The notes under the pieces: model-generated
Told to the model about the DNA's origin: nothing
Database searches by the model: none
What the model saw: only the letters and a program-made list of their open reading frames with translations
Shown here: piece by piece, positions 50,705 through 59,096 of the stretch
Layout: the number at the start of each line of letters is the position of its first letter
Position numbering within the stretch: the stretch's first letter is position 1
Made by a program: the position numbers and the translations under genes
From: Beijerinckiaceae bacterium
GTDB taxonomy: Bacteria > Pseudomonadota > Alphaproteobacteria > Rhizobiales > Beijerinckiaceae
DNA length: 64,000 nucleotides
Direction: 5' to 3'
Assembly: GCA_947453205.1 (NCBI GenBank)
Contig: CANGFT010000018.1
Coordinates: 1-64,000, forward strand

Positions 50705-52014
50705 CGCGCCACGGCCGCGCCGCCGCCTTGCGGTTGCGGCCGCGCTCCTTCGGGCCGCGCTCCTTCCGGCCGTGCTTGCCCTTCCCCGCGGCGGCCCTGC
50801 CCCGGCCCGCGCGGACGCGCCTCGGATGCGGCGCCCTCGGGCTGGGCGGGCGTCTGCGGACGCAGGACCGAGCCATCCGTCAACTGGCCGAAGCCCGTGG
50901 TGACCACCACATCGCCCGGCTCGACGCCGCTCTGGATGACCGCGAGATTTTCATCCTGACGACTGATGGAGACGAGCTTCATCGCGGCCTTGGTCTCGGG
51001 CGTCACCACATAGACGAAAGCGCCCTTGGGCCCGCGCTGGATGGCGCTCGAGGGCGCGACGAGGGCCTGGCGCAGCACATCCACATAGACCCGCACATTG
51101 ATGAACTGGCCGGGCCAGAGCCCGAGATCCTCATTGGCGAAAACCGCCCTGACGCGCACAGTGCCGGTCGTCACATCCACCTGATTGTCGATGACCTCGA
51201 CCTCGCCGGTCTGAATCACGCTGGCGTTGTCCGCCTCCATGGCCTCCACCTTCAGGCGCCCGCGCCCCTGCCCCGCCACGATGGCGCGCAGATGCTGCTG
51301 GGGCAGGCTGAAGACCGCCGCCACGGGCCTCACCTGCGTGAGGGTGACGATGCCATTGGGATCGCTGGCGCGGATGATGTTGCCCACATCCACAGCCCGC
51401 AGGCCGGTGCGCCCGTCGATGGGGGCGCGGATGGTGGTGTAGTCGAGAATGGCCCTGGCGTTGTCGATGGCGGCCTGATCCAGCCGCACCAGAGCCTCAA
51501 GCTGCGCCACCGTGGCCTTCTGCGTGTCGGCCTGCTGGCGCGAGCCGAAGTTGCCTGCGGCCAGGCGCGCATAGCGCTCAAGGTCGATGCGGGCGTTCTC
51601 CAGCAGCGCCTCGTCCTGCGCCTGTTTGGCGAGGGCCTGATCGTAGAGCGCCTGATAGGTGCGAGCGTCGAGGCGGGCGAGCACATCGCCCTTCTTCACA
51701 TCCTGCCCGTCGCGAAAGCCAAGCTCCATCAACCGGCCTTCGACCTGGGCGCGCACCACGACCGTATTGAGCGCCTGCACCGTGCCCACGGCGTCGATGG
51801 TCACCGGCACGTCCTGCCGGGCGAGGGCGGCGGTGAGCACGGGCACGGGATCAGCGCCCCGCTGCGCACGGCGCCCGCCAAAGAAGCGCGGACGCTCCTG
51901 CGCCGTCTGGGTGGTCTCGGGGGTGATGAAGGGCAGCGCGATGAACCCCGCGCGTTCAGCGCCCAGGGCGCCGAGCAGAAGGATGATGAAAAGGCCGAGA
52001 AGCTTCTTTTTCAT
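50701..52014 (-). CDS. RND efflux periplasmic adaptor, MdtA-like
   Basis: A 437-residue membrane-fusion protein with an N-terminal hydrophobic anchor (LLGLFIILLLGALGAERAG). The lipoyl motif halves are VVVRAQVEGRLMELGFRDGQDVKKGD and APIDGRTGLRAVDVGNIIRA. The last 50 residues are a low-complexity tail rich in Gly, Pro, Arg and Ala (repeated ARPEGARPE), which is unusual but common in rhizobial MdtA-like proteins. Start 52014 overlaps the OMF stop by 4 bases; the stop overlaps the pump start by 4. Confidence 0.93.
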   Translation of the reverse strand: MKKKLLGLFIILLLGALGAERAGFIALPFITPETTQTAQERPRFFGGRRAQRGADPVPVLTAALARQDVPVTIDAVGTVQALNTVVVRAQVEGRLMELGFRDGQDVKKGDVLARLDARTYQALYDQALAKQAQDEALLENARIDLERYARLAAGNFGSRQQADTQKATVAQLEALVRLDQAAIDNARAILDYTTIRAPIDGRTGLRAVDVGNIIRASDPNGIVTLTQVRPVAAVFSLPQQHLRAIVAGQGRGRLKVEAMEADNASVIQTGEVEVIDNQVDVTTGTVRVRAVFANEDLGLWPGQFINVRVYVDVLRQALVAPSSAIQRGPKGAFVYVVTPETKAAMKLVSISRQDENLAVIQSGVEPGDVVVTTGFGQLTDGSVLRPQTPAQPEGAASEARPRGPGQGRRGEGQARPEGARPEGARPQPQGGGAAVAR

Positions 52015-53432
52015 GGCGCCGCCCGATCCTTCGTCCAGCCCCCGCCAAGAGCCTGATAGAGCGAGACCGCCGCCTGAAACCGCTGCAGGCGCACCTGCGT
52101 GAGCTGGTCCTCAGCCTGAAAGAGCGTGAGCTGGATATTCAGGAGCGTCACCACATCCACCGTGCCTTCGCGCAGGCGCACCTGCGTGATCTCATAGGCG
52201 CGCCGGGCCGCCTCGACCACGGCAAGCTGCAGTCTTTCATGGATCGCGCTTTGCTGCACGGCGATCAGCGCATTCTCCACATCCGCCAAGGCCTGCAGGA
52301 TGCTCTTGCGGTAAAGCTCCAGCGCCTCGACCTGCCGCCCCTCCGCCGCCTTGAACTGCCCCTCGAGGCTGCCGCCAGAAAAGATCGGCGCCGTCAGCCC
52401 TTCCGCAATGGAGGCGGCGAGGGCGTCGGGGCGCAACAGGTTCTTCAGGCTCTGGCTGGCGACGCCCGCCGAACCCGTCAGGGCGATGGTGGGAAAGAAG
52501 GCTGCGCGGGCCGCCGCCACATTGGCGCTCTGGGCGGCGAGCTTCGTCTCGGCCGAGGCGATGTCGGGGCGCTGGAGCAGCAGTTGCGAGGGCAGCCCCG
52601 GCCTGACGCTGGGGAACTTCAGCCCTTCAAGCCCGCCGCCGCGCAGGCTCATGGTCTGGGGCGTCTGGCCCACCAGCACCGCAAGGACATTGCGCGTCTG
52701 CTGCACCACCTGCTCAAGGGCTGGCACGCTGGCGCGCTGGTTGGCGACGACGCTCTCCTGCTGGGCGAGATCGAGCGCCGTGGCGGTGCCGACCTCAAGC
52801 CGCTGGCGGATGGCTTCGAGCACGTTTTCGGCGATGCGGATGTCCTCACGGGCGAGGCGCAGACGGTCCTGCGCGGCGAGCATCAGGAAATAGCTGTTGG
52901 CGACGCTGGCGAGGGTGGCCACCGCCACGACGTCGCGGTCATATACGCTCGCGAGCGCGCTCTCCTGCGCAAAGAGGGCCTGCGCCCGGTTGCGGCCGAA
53001 GAGGTCGAGCGTATAGCTCGCGGTGAGGCCCAGGTCGAAACGGTTGGAGCGGGCGGAGCGGAAGGGGCCATCCCCTGCGCGCAGCGTTCCCGGCGAGAGG
53101 CTGCGGCCAGCGTTCTCACTGCCCTGAACCTGTGGATAAAGCCCCGCTCCCGCCGCCTCGGCCGCGCCCTCCGCCTGAACGATTCGCGCGCTGGCGGCGG
53201 CGATGTCGAGGTTCTGCTCCTGCGCCTGCTCCACGAGGCGGGCCAGCTCCTTCGAGCCGAACTGCCGGGCCCAGAGGGCTGGGGGATGGGCGGGGCCGCC
53301 GGCGCCCGTGCGATAAGCCTCGGGAATCCCCGGGGAAGCCGCGAGAAAGGGCTTCTCGGCCCAGCAGCCGCCAAGCGCAAGCATGGCGAGGCCAAGGGCG
53401 CCAAGGCGGATGGGCGAGCGGCCCCCTGTCAT
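52011..53432 (-). CDS. outer-membrane efflux factor (NodT/OprM family)
   Basis: A 473-residue TolC-like lipoprotein. The lipobox is LALGGC, followed by the OMF repeats: LARLVEQAQEQNLDIAAASARI and FDLGLTASYTLDLFGRNRAQ in the first half, LLQRPDIASAETKLAAQSANVAAARAAFFPTIALTG in the second. It should form the outer-membrane channel of the MdtABC-like pump and is unusually the first gene of the operon. ATG 53432 is chosen since it directly precedes the lipoprotein signal; the frame is open far upstream as non-coding sequence. Confidence 0.92.
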   Translation of the reverse strand: MTGGRSPIRLGALGLAMLALGGCWAEKPFLAASPGIPEAYRTGAGGPAHPPALWARQFGSKELARLVEQAQEQNLDIAAASARIVQAEGAAEAAGAGLYPQVQGSENAGRSLSPGTLRAGDGPFRSARSNRFDLGLTASYTLDLFGRNRAQALFAQESALASVYDRDVVAVATLASVANSYFLMLAAQDRLRLAREDIRIAENVLEAIRQRLEVGTATALDLAQQESVVANQRASVPALEQVVQQTRNVLAVLVGQTPQTMSLRGGGLEGLKFPSVRPGLPSQLLLQRPDIASAETKLAAQSANVAAARAAFFPTIALTGSAGVASQSLKNLLRPDALAASIAEGLTAPIFSGGSLEGQFKAAEGRQVEALELYRKSILQALADVENALIAVQQSAIHERLQLAVVEAARRAYEITQVRLREGTVDVVTLLNIQLTLFQAEDQLTQVRLQRFQAAVSLYQALGGGWTKDRAAP

Positions 53433-53558
53433 CAGCCCTGCTGTCACCAAAACCCCTGTCCGAAAACGCCCGCGCCACAGATCATGTTCTAGCCTGAACC
53501 GGGCCGTGGACGAAACGAGCCGCTGCCGCGCCTGTGGGCTGCGCTTGACAGGTGGATG

Positions 53559-53574
53559 CGTCGAAATTGCGACG
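53559..53574. promoter_or_regulatory. inverted repeat CGTCG-AAATTG-CGACG upstream of the OMF operon
   Basis: Perfect 5-base arms around a 6-base centre, about 127 bases before the OMF start and just past the monooxygenase stop. It could be an operator, but the arms are short and GC-rich and chance is possible. Confidence 0.25.
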
Positions 53575-53583
53575 TTGCAGCTT

Positions 53584-54561
53584 TCAGGGCGCCGCGAGCG
53601 GGACTTTGGAACGCATGAGGGGGACGATTTCGCGCCCGAAGCGCTCCATGCCCTCGAATGCGGGCAGAAACCGCAGCATGACGCAGCCGATGCCGATCTC
53701 CGCATAGGCGTCGAGGCGCGCGGCGATGGTGGCGGGCGAGCCGACGAGCCCGCCGCCCAGCCCCTTGACCCCGCCCGCCATGAGCAAGCGGTCGCCCCTT
53801 GCGCGCTCTTCCAGCGCATCAGCGCGGCTCTGGGCCTCCGCATCGGTGTCGGCGCAGAGGACGGCGGCGTTGAGCGTATATTCCAATCTGCGGCCGAGCG
53901 CGGCGCAGCGCTGATCCATGGCGCGCAGATGCCTCTCGATGGTGGCGAAATTCTCCCGCCACTGGCGATGGCCGGGCGGCGCGTCGACGAACCAGGACTG
54001 ACACCGCCGCGCCACCACCTCCTTGCCGATCTCCGAGCGGCTGGCGGCGTAGATGGGCGGATGAGGCTTGGCGTGGAGCCTTTGCGGCAGTCGGCCCTTG
54101 TCGATTTTGTAGAAGGCGCCGTCGAGGCTGGTCTCGTCCTGCGTCCACAGGCCCGTCATGACCTCGATGAATTCATCCATGCGGCGATAGCGCGCCTCGC
54201 CCTCGTCGAGCCATGCGCCATTGCCATAGGTTTCCATCTCCTCGCGCCACCAGCCGTTGACGATGTTGATGGCGCAGCGGCCTCTGGTGAGATTGTCGAG
54301 CGTCGCGCCCATCTTCGCCGCCACCTGCGGGGAGACGATGCCCGGGTGGACGGCGACGATCAACTCGATCTTGCCGGTGTGCTGGGCGAGGGCTGTGGCG
54401 AGGATCCAGGCCTCATATTCGGCGCCGATGAAGCGCTCCGCCACAAGGCTCGTCTCGAAGCCCAGCGCCTCGGCCTTTTGCAAGGTCGCGCGCGCCAGCT
54501 CGAAATGATCGTCAATGCCCTCTTCGCCGCCACGCAGCGGCGTCCAGCAACCAAAACGCAT
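53584..54561 (-). CDS. LLM-class flavin-dependent monooxygenase (SsuD/SfnG-like)
   Basis: A 325-residue member of the bacterial luciferase-like family. Its layout follows alkanesulfonate and dimethylsulfone monooxygenases: MRFGCWTP at the N-terminus, AQHTGKIELIVAVHPG, and CAINIVNGWWREEMETYG. Such enzymes use reduced flavin and oxygen to cleave C-S bonds or oxidise other substrates, and depend on a separate flavin reductase, which is not adjacent. It lies 8 bases after a sulfonate-type binding protein and is the last gene of the co-directional catabolic run. Substrate remains unknown. Confidence 0.87.
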   Translation of the reverse strand: MRFGCWTPLRGGEEGIDDHFELARATLQKAEALGFETSLVAERFIGAEYEAWILATALAQHTGKIELIVAVHPGIVSPQVAAKMGATLDNLTRGRCAINIVNGWWREEMETYGNGAWLDEGEARYRRMDEFIEVMTGLWTQDETSLDGAFYKIDKGRLPQRLHAKPHPPIYAASRSEIGKEVVARRCQSWFVDAPPGHRQWRENFATIERHLRAMDQRCAALGRRLEYTLNAAVLCADTDAEAQSRADALEERARGDRLLMAGGVKGLGGGLVGSPATIAARLDAYAEIGIGCVMLRFLPAFEGMERFGREIVPLMRSKVPLAAP

Positions 54562-54569
54562 GAGACCGC

Positions 54570-55538
54570 CTATTTGATCACATGCGCCTTGGCGTGGTCG
54601 GAGAGCATCTCCTCCATCTTGAAGGGCTTCTGCAGCTCGCCGCCCTCATGCATCATATCCGCGACCTTCTGCCAGACCGGCAGGTTGATCTTGCAGGTCC
54701 ATTTGTTGACAGGGGTCTCCTGCACGAGGGCGGCGTCGAGGCCCGTATAGTCCGCGATATATTTGCGCGCGCGCTGGGGGTCGGCGGCCATGTGGTCGGC
54801 GGAGTCGCAGATAGTCTGGGCGAACCGCTTCATGGCCTCGCCATTCTTCGCGACGAAGTCCGCGCGGCCATACCAGCCGCCGATGGGCTGTTGGGGCAGG
54901 GATTCCAGATAGTCATAGGCGAGGATGCGGGCGAAGTCGGAATTGCGGAACAGAGTCGTCCAGGGGTCGAGCGAGGCGACGACCTCGACCTGCTTGCCGC
55001 GCAGGGCGTCGACCTGGCTGGCGTAAGGCATTTCGATGAATTTGAAATCATCGGGGCCGACGCCGTTGCGCTTGAGGAGCGACTGAATGGCGACGGTCTT
55101 CTGCGTATGCGTTCCCGAAATGGCGATGGTCTTGCCCTTGAGGTCTTTGAGGCTCTGGATGCTGGAATCCTTGCGCACCACGATGGAGCCGGTGTCGGGC
55201 GCCTGGGCCTGCGAATTCTCGTTGCCGATGACGAGCAGGAGATCGAAGCCGCGCTCGCGCGCCACCATGGCGGTGCCGGGAATGGTGAGGACGAGATCGA
55301 CATTGCCGCCGCGCTGGGCTGCGATGGCCTCATTGCCATTGCGGAATTCGATCAACTCCACATCGAGGCCGTTCTTCGAAAAGAGGCCCGCCTGCTTCGC
55401 CGCCCAGACATTGGTGAGCGAGCCCTGCTTCAGCGTGCCGACCTTCAGCGGGATCGGCTTGTCCTGCGCGACGCTGGCGCCGCCGAGCGCGAGAAGAAGA
55501 GCCCCAGCCGCTCCCATAAGTCCAAACCTGCCGTGCAT
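54570..55538 (-). CDS. ABC-type substrate-binding protein, NitT/TauT (sulfonate) type
   Basis: A 322-residue periplasmic protein. A signal peptide (LMGAAGALLLALGGASVAQ) is followed by LKVGTLKQGSLTNVWAAKQAGLF and NGNEAIAAQRGGNVDLVLT, typical of SsuA/TauA-like proteins, and later LKGKTIAISGTHTQK. It probably binds a sulfonate or an aromatic acid. ATG 55538 has GGAGG 7 bases upstream; an upstream ATG at 55550 is possible. No permease or ATPase is adjacent. Close spacing with the flavin monooxygenase suggests shared substrate. Confidence 0.87.
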   Translation of the reverse strand: MHGRFGLMGAAGALLLALGGASVAQDKPIPLKVGTLKQGSLTNVWAAKQAGLFSKNGLDVELIEFRNGNEAIAAQRGGNVDLVLTIPGTAMVARERGFDLLLVIGNENSQAQAPDTGSIVVRKDSSIQSLKDLKGKTIAISGTHTQKTVAIQSLLKRNGVGPDDFKFIEMPYASQVDALRGKQVEVVASLDPWTTLFRNSDFARILAYDYLESLPQQPIGGWYGRADFVAKNGEAMKRFAQTICDSADHMAADPQRARKYIADYTGLDAALVQETPVNKWTCKINLPVWQKVADMMHEGGELQKPFKMEEMLSDHAKAHVIK

Positions 55539-55615
55539 ATGATCCTCCATCGCGCGCGCTCCCGGCGCTTTTGATGGCGGCATCTGACAATGAGCGGCCG
55601 GCTTTTGCAAGCGCC

Positions 55616-56728
55616 TTAAGCCCAGGGGTCCACCGCGCAATGGATGGCGTTGGGCTCGCCCTCGCCGCCGACCGTGCGCAGGGCGAGGTCGACGTCGCTC
55701 AATCCGAAGACATGGGTCGCCATATCCTGCAGCGGATAGCGCCCGCTGGCGATGATCTGCAGGCCAAGCTCCACCGCCTCATAGGAATGGCCGCGCATGC
55801 CTTTCACCGTGAGGAAGCGGCGCACGAGCGTGTCGCTTGGAAAATTCGGGACATCCTTGAACTTCCAGCCGCCCAGAATGATGCGGCCTGACTTGCGGGC
55901 GAGATTGATGGCGGTGACGATGGTCTGCGTGCCGCCCGCCGCGCAATCGAGCACGAGGTCCGCCATTTCGCCGCCCGTGAGATCCGCCACCGTCTCCAGG
56001 GGATCATGCTCCTCCACATTGATCGTGTGGTGGGCGCCAAGGCGCCGGGCGAGCTCGAGGCGGCGCTGGTCAGTCGGCGTGCCAAGGCCCGTGACGATGA
56101 TGCAGCCCGCGCCCGCCTCTTTAGCGGCGACGACGCAGGCGAGGCCCTGCTGGCCCGGCCCCTGAATGACCACGGTCTCGCCGATGCGCAATTTGCCCTG
56201 CAGATAGGCCCATTCCACGCCATTGCCGAGCGGCAGCGCCATGGCCGCAAGCTCCGCAGGCATGGAGTCGGGCACGCGGTGGAAGACGGAGTTGGGATGC
56301 AGATATTGATGGGTGGCGAAGCCGCCCCAGAGCCCCGGCCCGATCGACACAGCCGTCGAACCATAGCGCACGGTGTCCGCGCGGTTGAGCGTGTCGGTCT
56401 CATCGCACAGCCGGAACTCCTGCTGCCGACAATAGCGGCAATGCCCGCAGGGCAGATATTCTTCCAGCGCGACGCGGTCGCCCTCTTTAAGCCCGAAGCG
56501 CCGCCCGGCGTCGCGCCCGAGCCGCTCGATGCGGCCCACGGATTCATGGCCCAGAACGAGCGCGCCCTTGGTCTTGGGATATTTGAGGTAATAGGGCCAG
56601 TCGCTGCCGCAGACGCCGGTCATTTCGATGCGCAGCAGGCCAGCGTCCGCCGCGATCTCGGGCAGCGGCAATTCGCGCACCTCGGTCTTGCGGATGTCGT
56701 AACTTACGGCTGCGGGGACTGTCTGCAT
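55616..56728 (-). CDS. zinc-dependent alcohol dehydrogenase (MDR family)
   Basis: A 370-residue medium-chain dehydrogenase. Catalytic zinc ligands are GVCGSD (Cys) and LVLGHESVG (His-Glu). The structural zinc loop CGHCRYCRQQEFRLC has all four Cys, and the Rossmann motif is GPGQQGLACV. It should oxidise an alcohol or dihydrodiol with NAD(P)+. It lies 40 bases after the ring-hydroxylating oxygenase gene, so a role in dehydrogenating the oxygenase product is plausible but unproven. Confidence 0.9.
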   Translation of the reverse strand: MQTVPAAVSYDIRKTEVRELPLPEIAADAGLLRIEMTGVCGSDWPYYLKYPKTKGALVLGHESVGRIERLGRDAGRRFGLKEGDRVALEEYLPCGHCRYCRQQEFRLCDETDTLNRADTVRYGSTAVSIGPGLWGGFATHQYLHPNSVFHRVPDSMPAELAAMALPLGNGVEWAYLQGKLRIGETVVIQGPGQQGLACVVAAKEAGAGCIIVTGLGTPTDQRRLELARRLGAHHTINVEEHDPLETVADLTGGEMADLVLDCAAGGTQTIVTAINLARKSGRIILGGWKFKDVPNFPSDTLVRRFLTVKGMRGHSYEAVELGLQIIASGRYPLQDMATHVFGLSDVDLALRTVGGEGEPNAIHCAVDPWA

Positions 56729-56768
56729 GGAGCACCGACTCTCAAGATTTTAAGGACGCTGGAAAGCC

Positions 56769-58046
56769 TCAGATCGAGACATGCCCCGAGCCCTTGCGCA
56801 CCACCAAAGCCTCGGGCTTTGCCGTATGGAAAGGCTCGTTCTCCGGCAGCACGAAAGAGGCGGAGCGCACCGCGTGGGATGCAGGCGCAAGGCCCGGCGG
56901 CTCGGCGCCGGCTTCAAAGGCCTGCGCAGCCTTCATCAGGCGATGGCGCGCCATGATGATGGCGTTGTCGGTCGTGCAGAGATTCTCCCGCGTGCGGTCG
57001 CTGATCGGCCCCATGCTCTCCTGCACGGAGGCGTCCTGCTGGGCCACGCCGTGCACGCCGCTGAAGGTGACGCCCGCCTTCTGGCCCGCGCGGTCCATGC
57101 CGTAATCATTGTCCTTGTTGAGCTTGGGCCGGAAGGTGCCCGGCTCGAACTCCACATGGATGCCATGTCCGCCCTTCATCGCGCCGACCTCTTCCTCGCT
57201 GAGGGGGCGGGCGGGATGGTAGGTGAAGGTCCAGGCGAAGCAATTCTCGTCATCGATGGGCGTCCAGGCGTGGCCGTTCAGCGCATTGTCGCCATAGGGC
57301 GGGATCATCGTGTACCAGGGCATGATCCACTGGGTGACGCGCCAGTAGTAATGGCCGGGCTCGGCCTGACGGCGCGCGCCGATCAGAAGGCCGCCTTCGG
57401 ATTCGACGATCTCGAATTTCGGCGTGCGGTCGGCCTGATATTTGGCCCCCTGCGTCGCCCGGTGCAGGGGGTCTGTCTGAAGTTCGCTGCTGTGCAGCCA
57501 TGAGACATGGGCGGAATCGATGCCGCCCTCCATGGCCTGAAGGAAATTGCACTCCTGCAGCCGCTTCGTCACGAAGACATGGCCGGGCGGCAGGTCGAAC
57601 CATTCGAAGCCCGGCAAAGGCGGCTGCCTGGCGGGATCGCCCATATAGGTCCAGAGGATTCCGCCCGCTTCCACGAGCGGATAGGACTTCAGCTTGATCT
57701 TCTTCGCATAGCCGGACTCGGCAGGCTCCGAGGGCACCTCGACGCACTGGCCGGTGACGTCGAATTTCCAGCCGTGATAGGGGCAGCGCAGCCCGCAATC
57801 CTCATTGCGCCCGAACCAGAGCGAGACGCCGCGATGGGCGCAGAACTCGTCCATCAGCCCATACCGGCCCTCGCTGTCGCGAAAAGCGATCAGGCGTTCG
57901 GCGAAGATCTTCACGCGCACGGGCGGGCAATCATTCTCCGGCAATTCGCTCACCAGCAGAACCGGCGTCCAGTAACGGCGCAACAGCGCGCCCATGGGCG
58001 CCCCGGGGCCGGTGTGGGTCAGGTAGACGTTCTGCTCATGCTTCAT
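56769..58046 (-). CDS. Rieske non-haem iron oxygenase, alpha subunit (phthalate 4,5-dioxygenase-like)
   Basis: A 425-residue oxygenase. The Rieske centre is FCAHRG with CPYHGW (CxH, 16 residues, CxxH). The mononuclear iron site is GGIDSAHVSWLH (Asp, His, His). Its overall form, without a beta-subunit gene, matches the homomultimeric phthalate dioxygenase type, which hydroxylates or demethylates aromatic acids. The reductase partner is not in the window. ATG 58046 follows GGAGAG; the GTG two codons upstream is possible. It sits among dehydrogenase, decarboxylase and transport genes of one strand. Confidence 0.92.
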   Translation of the reverse strand: MKHEQNVYLTHTGPGAPMGALLRRYWTPVLLVSELPENDCPPVRVKIFAERLIAFRDSEGRYGLMDEFCAHRGVSLWFGRNEDCGLRCPYHGWKFDVTGQCVEVPSEPAESGYAKKIKLKSYPLVEAGGILWTYMGDPARQPPLPGFEWFDLPPGHVFVTKRLQECNFLQAMEGGIDSAHVSWLHSSELQTDPLHRATQGAKYQADRTPKFEIVESEGGLLIGARRQAEPGHYYWRVTQWIMPWYTMIPPYGDNALNGHAWTPIDDENCFAWTFTYHPARPLSEEEVGAMKGGHGIHVEFEPGTFRPKLNKDNDYGMDRAGQKAGVTFSGVHGVAQQDASVQESMGPISDRTRENLCTTDNAIIMARHRLMKAAQAFEAGAEPPGLAPASHAVRSASFVLPENEPFHTAKPEALVVRKGSGHVSI

Positions 58047-58065
58047 CGCCACTCTCCGGACGCTG

Positions 58066-59088
58066 CTATTGCTTGAGGGCCTTGAGGCGTTCGATCACGC
58101 GCGGCGGCATCTTATACACGCGATCGACGATGGCTTGCACATCTTCCGCGCTCTGGGGCGCGTCGACCTGCAGGCCGGCCTGACGCGCATCCGCAAGGAA
58201 GGCGGGATCGGCGAAGGTGGCGCCCATGGCGGATTTTATGGCGGCCGCGCGATCGGCGGGCACGCCGGGCGGCAGCACATAGGGGCGGCCGATGTCGGTG
58301 AGGGCGAAGCCCGCCTGCGCGAGCATGCGGTCCTCGGGATCCTTCACCTGATCCATGAGCGAGGGCACATCGGGAAATTCGGGCCGGGTCCGCGAGCCGA
58401 ACTGCACCATGAGCTTGATGACCTTGTCCTTCACCCATTGCGGCTTGAAGGAGGTGAGGCTCGAATAGAAGATGCTGGGATAGCCGTGGACCTCGCCGGT
58501 CTCCATGGCCATGAGCGCCTCGTTCTGGCCGGGATAGCCCGCGATCATCTTGAGCTTGAACTTCAGCACTTCGTTCTGCAGCCGCGCGAAGAAGGCGGGC
58601 GATGACGAGGGACCGGAGGTCGCCACCGTGATCTCGGTCTTGCGCAGATCGTCGAGCGAATTCACCGGCGCGGAATTCCACAGCGCCAGAAAACCCGTGT
58701 CGGGATCGGAGGAGCCGAGATAGGTGAATTTGGTCGCGTCATAGCGAACGCCCTCAGTGCCAAAGACCTGCTCCAGCGGGCCTATGTTCAGCAGCGCGCC
58801 GATCACCGTCCCGTCCTTCTCCGCGACATTGTAGAGCCAGTTCGTGCCGACGATGCCGCCGCCGCCCGGCATGTTCTTCACATTGACGGAAGGCTTGCCC
58901 GGAATGTGCTTGCCGATATGTTTCGACAAGACGCGCGCGAGAATGTCATAGGCGCCGCCGGAGGAGGTGGCGACCACGATGGAGATGGTGCGTCCCTTGT
59001 AGAAATCCTCCACCGCATCGGCGCGCGCGCCGCCCGTGGCGAAGAGGGACGCTGCGAAGGCAAGAGCCAGAACTGATCTTCTCATCAT
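58066..59088 (-). CDS. tripartite tricarboxylate transporter (Bug) binding protein
   Basis: A 340-residue periplasmic binding protein of the TctC/Bug family. A signal peptide (LALAFAASLFATGGARA) is followed by FYKGRTISIVVATSSGGAYDIL, VKNMPGGGGIVGTNWLY and later family landmarks such as PDVPSLMD. Bug proteins bind carboxylates (citrate, glutamate, aromatic acids such as terephthalate). TctA and TctB permease genes are absent here. Start 59088 has AGGGGG upstream; the second Met is also possible. It sits 8 bases after the UbiD-family gene. Confidence 0.92.
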   Translation of the reverse strand: MMRRSVLALAFAASLFATGGARADAVEDFYKGRTISIVVATSSGGAYDILARVLSKHIGKHIPGKPSVNVKNMPGGGGIVGTNWLYNVAEKDGTVIGALLNIGPLEQVFGTEGVRYDATKFTYLGSSDPDTGFLALWNSAPVNSLDDLRKTEITVATSGPSSSPAFFARLQNEVLKFKLKMIAGYPGQNEALMAMETGEVHGYPSIFYSSLTSFKPQWVKDKVIKLMVQFGSRTRPEFPDVPSLMDQVKDPEDRMLAQAGFALTDIGRPYVLPPGVPADRAAAIKSAMGATFADPAFLADARQAGLQVDAPQSAEDVQAIVDRVYKMPPRVIERLKALKQ

Positions 59089-59096
59089 GCGCCCCC

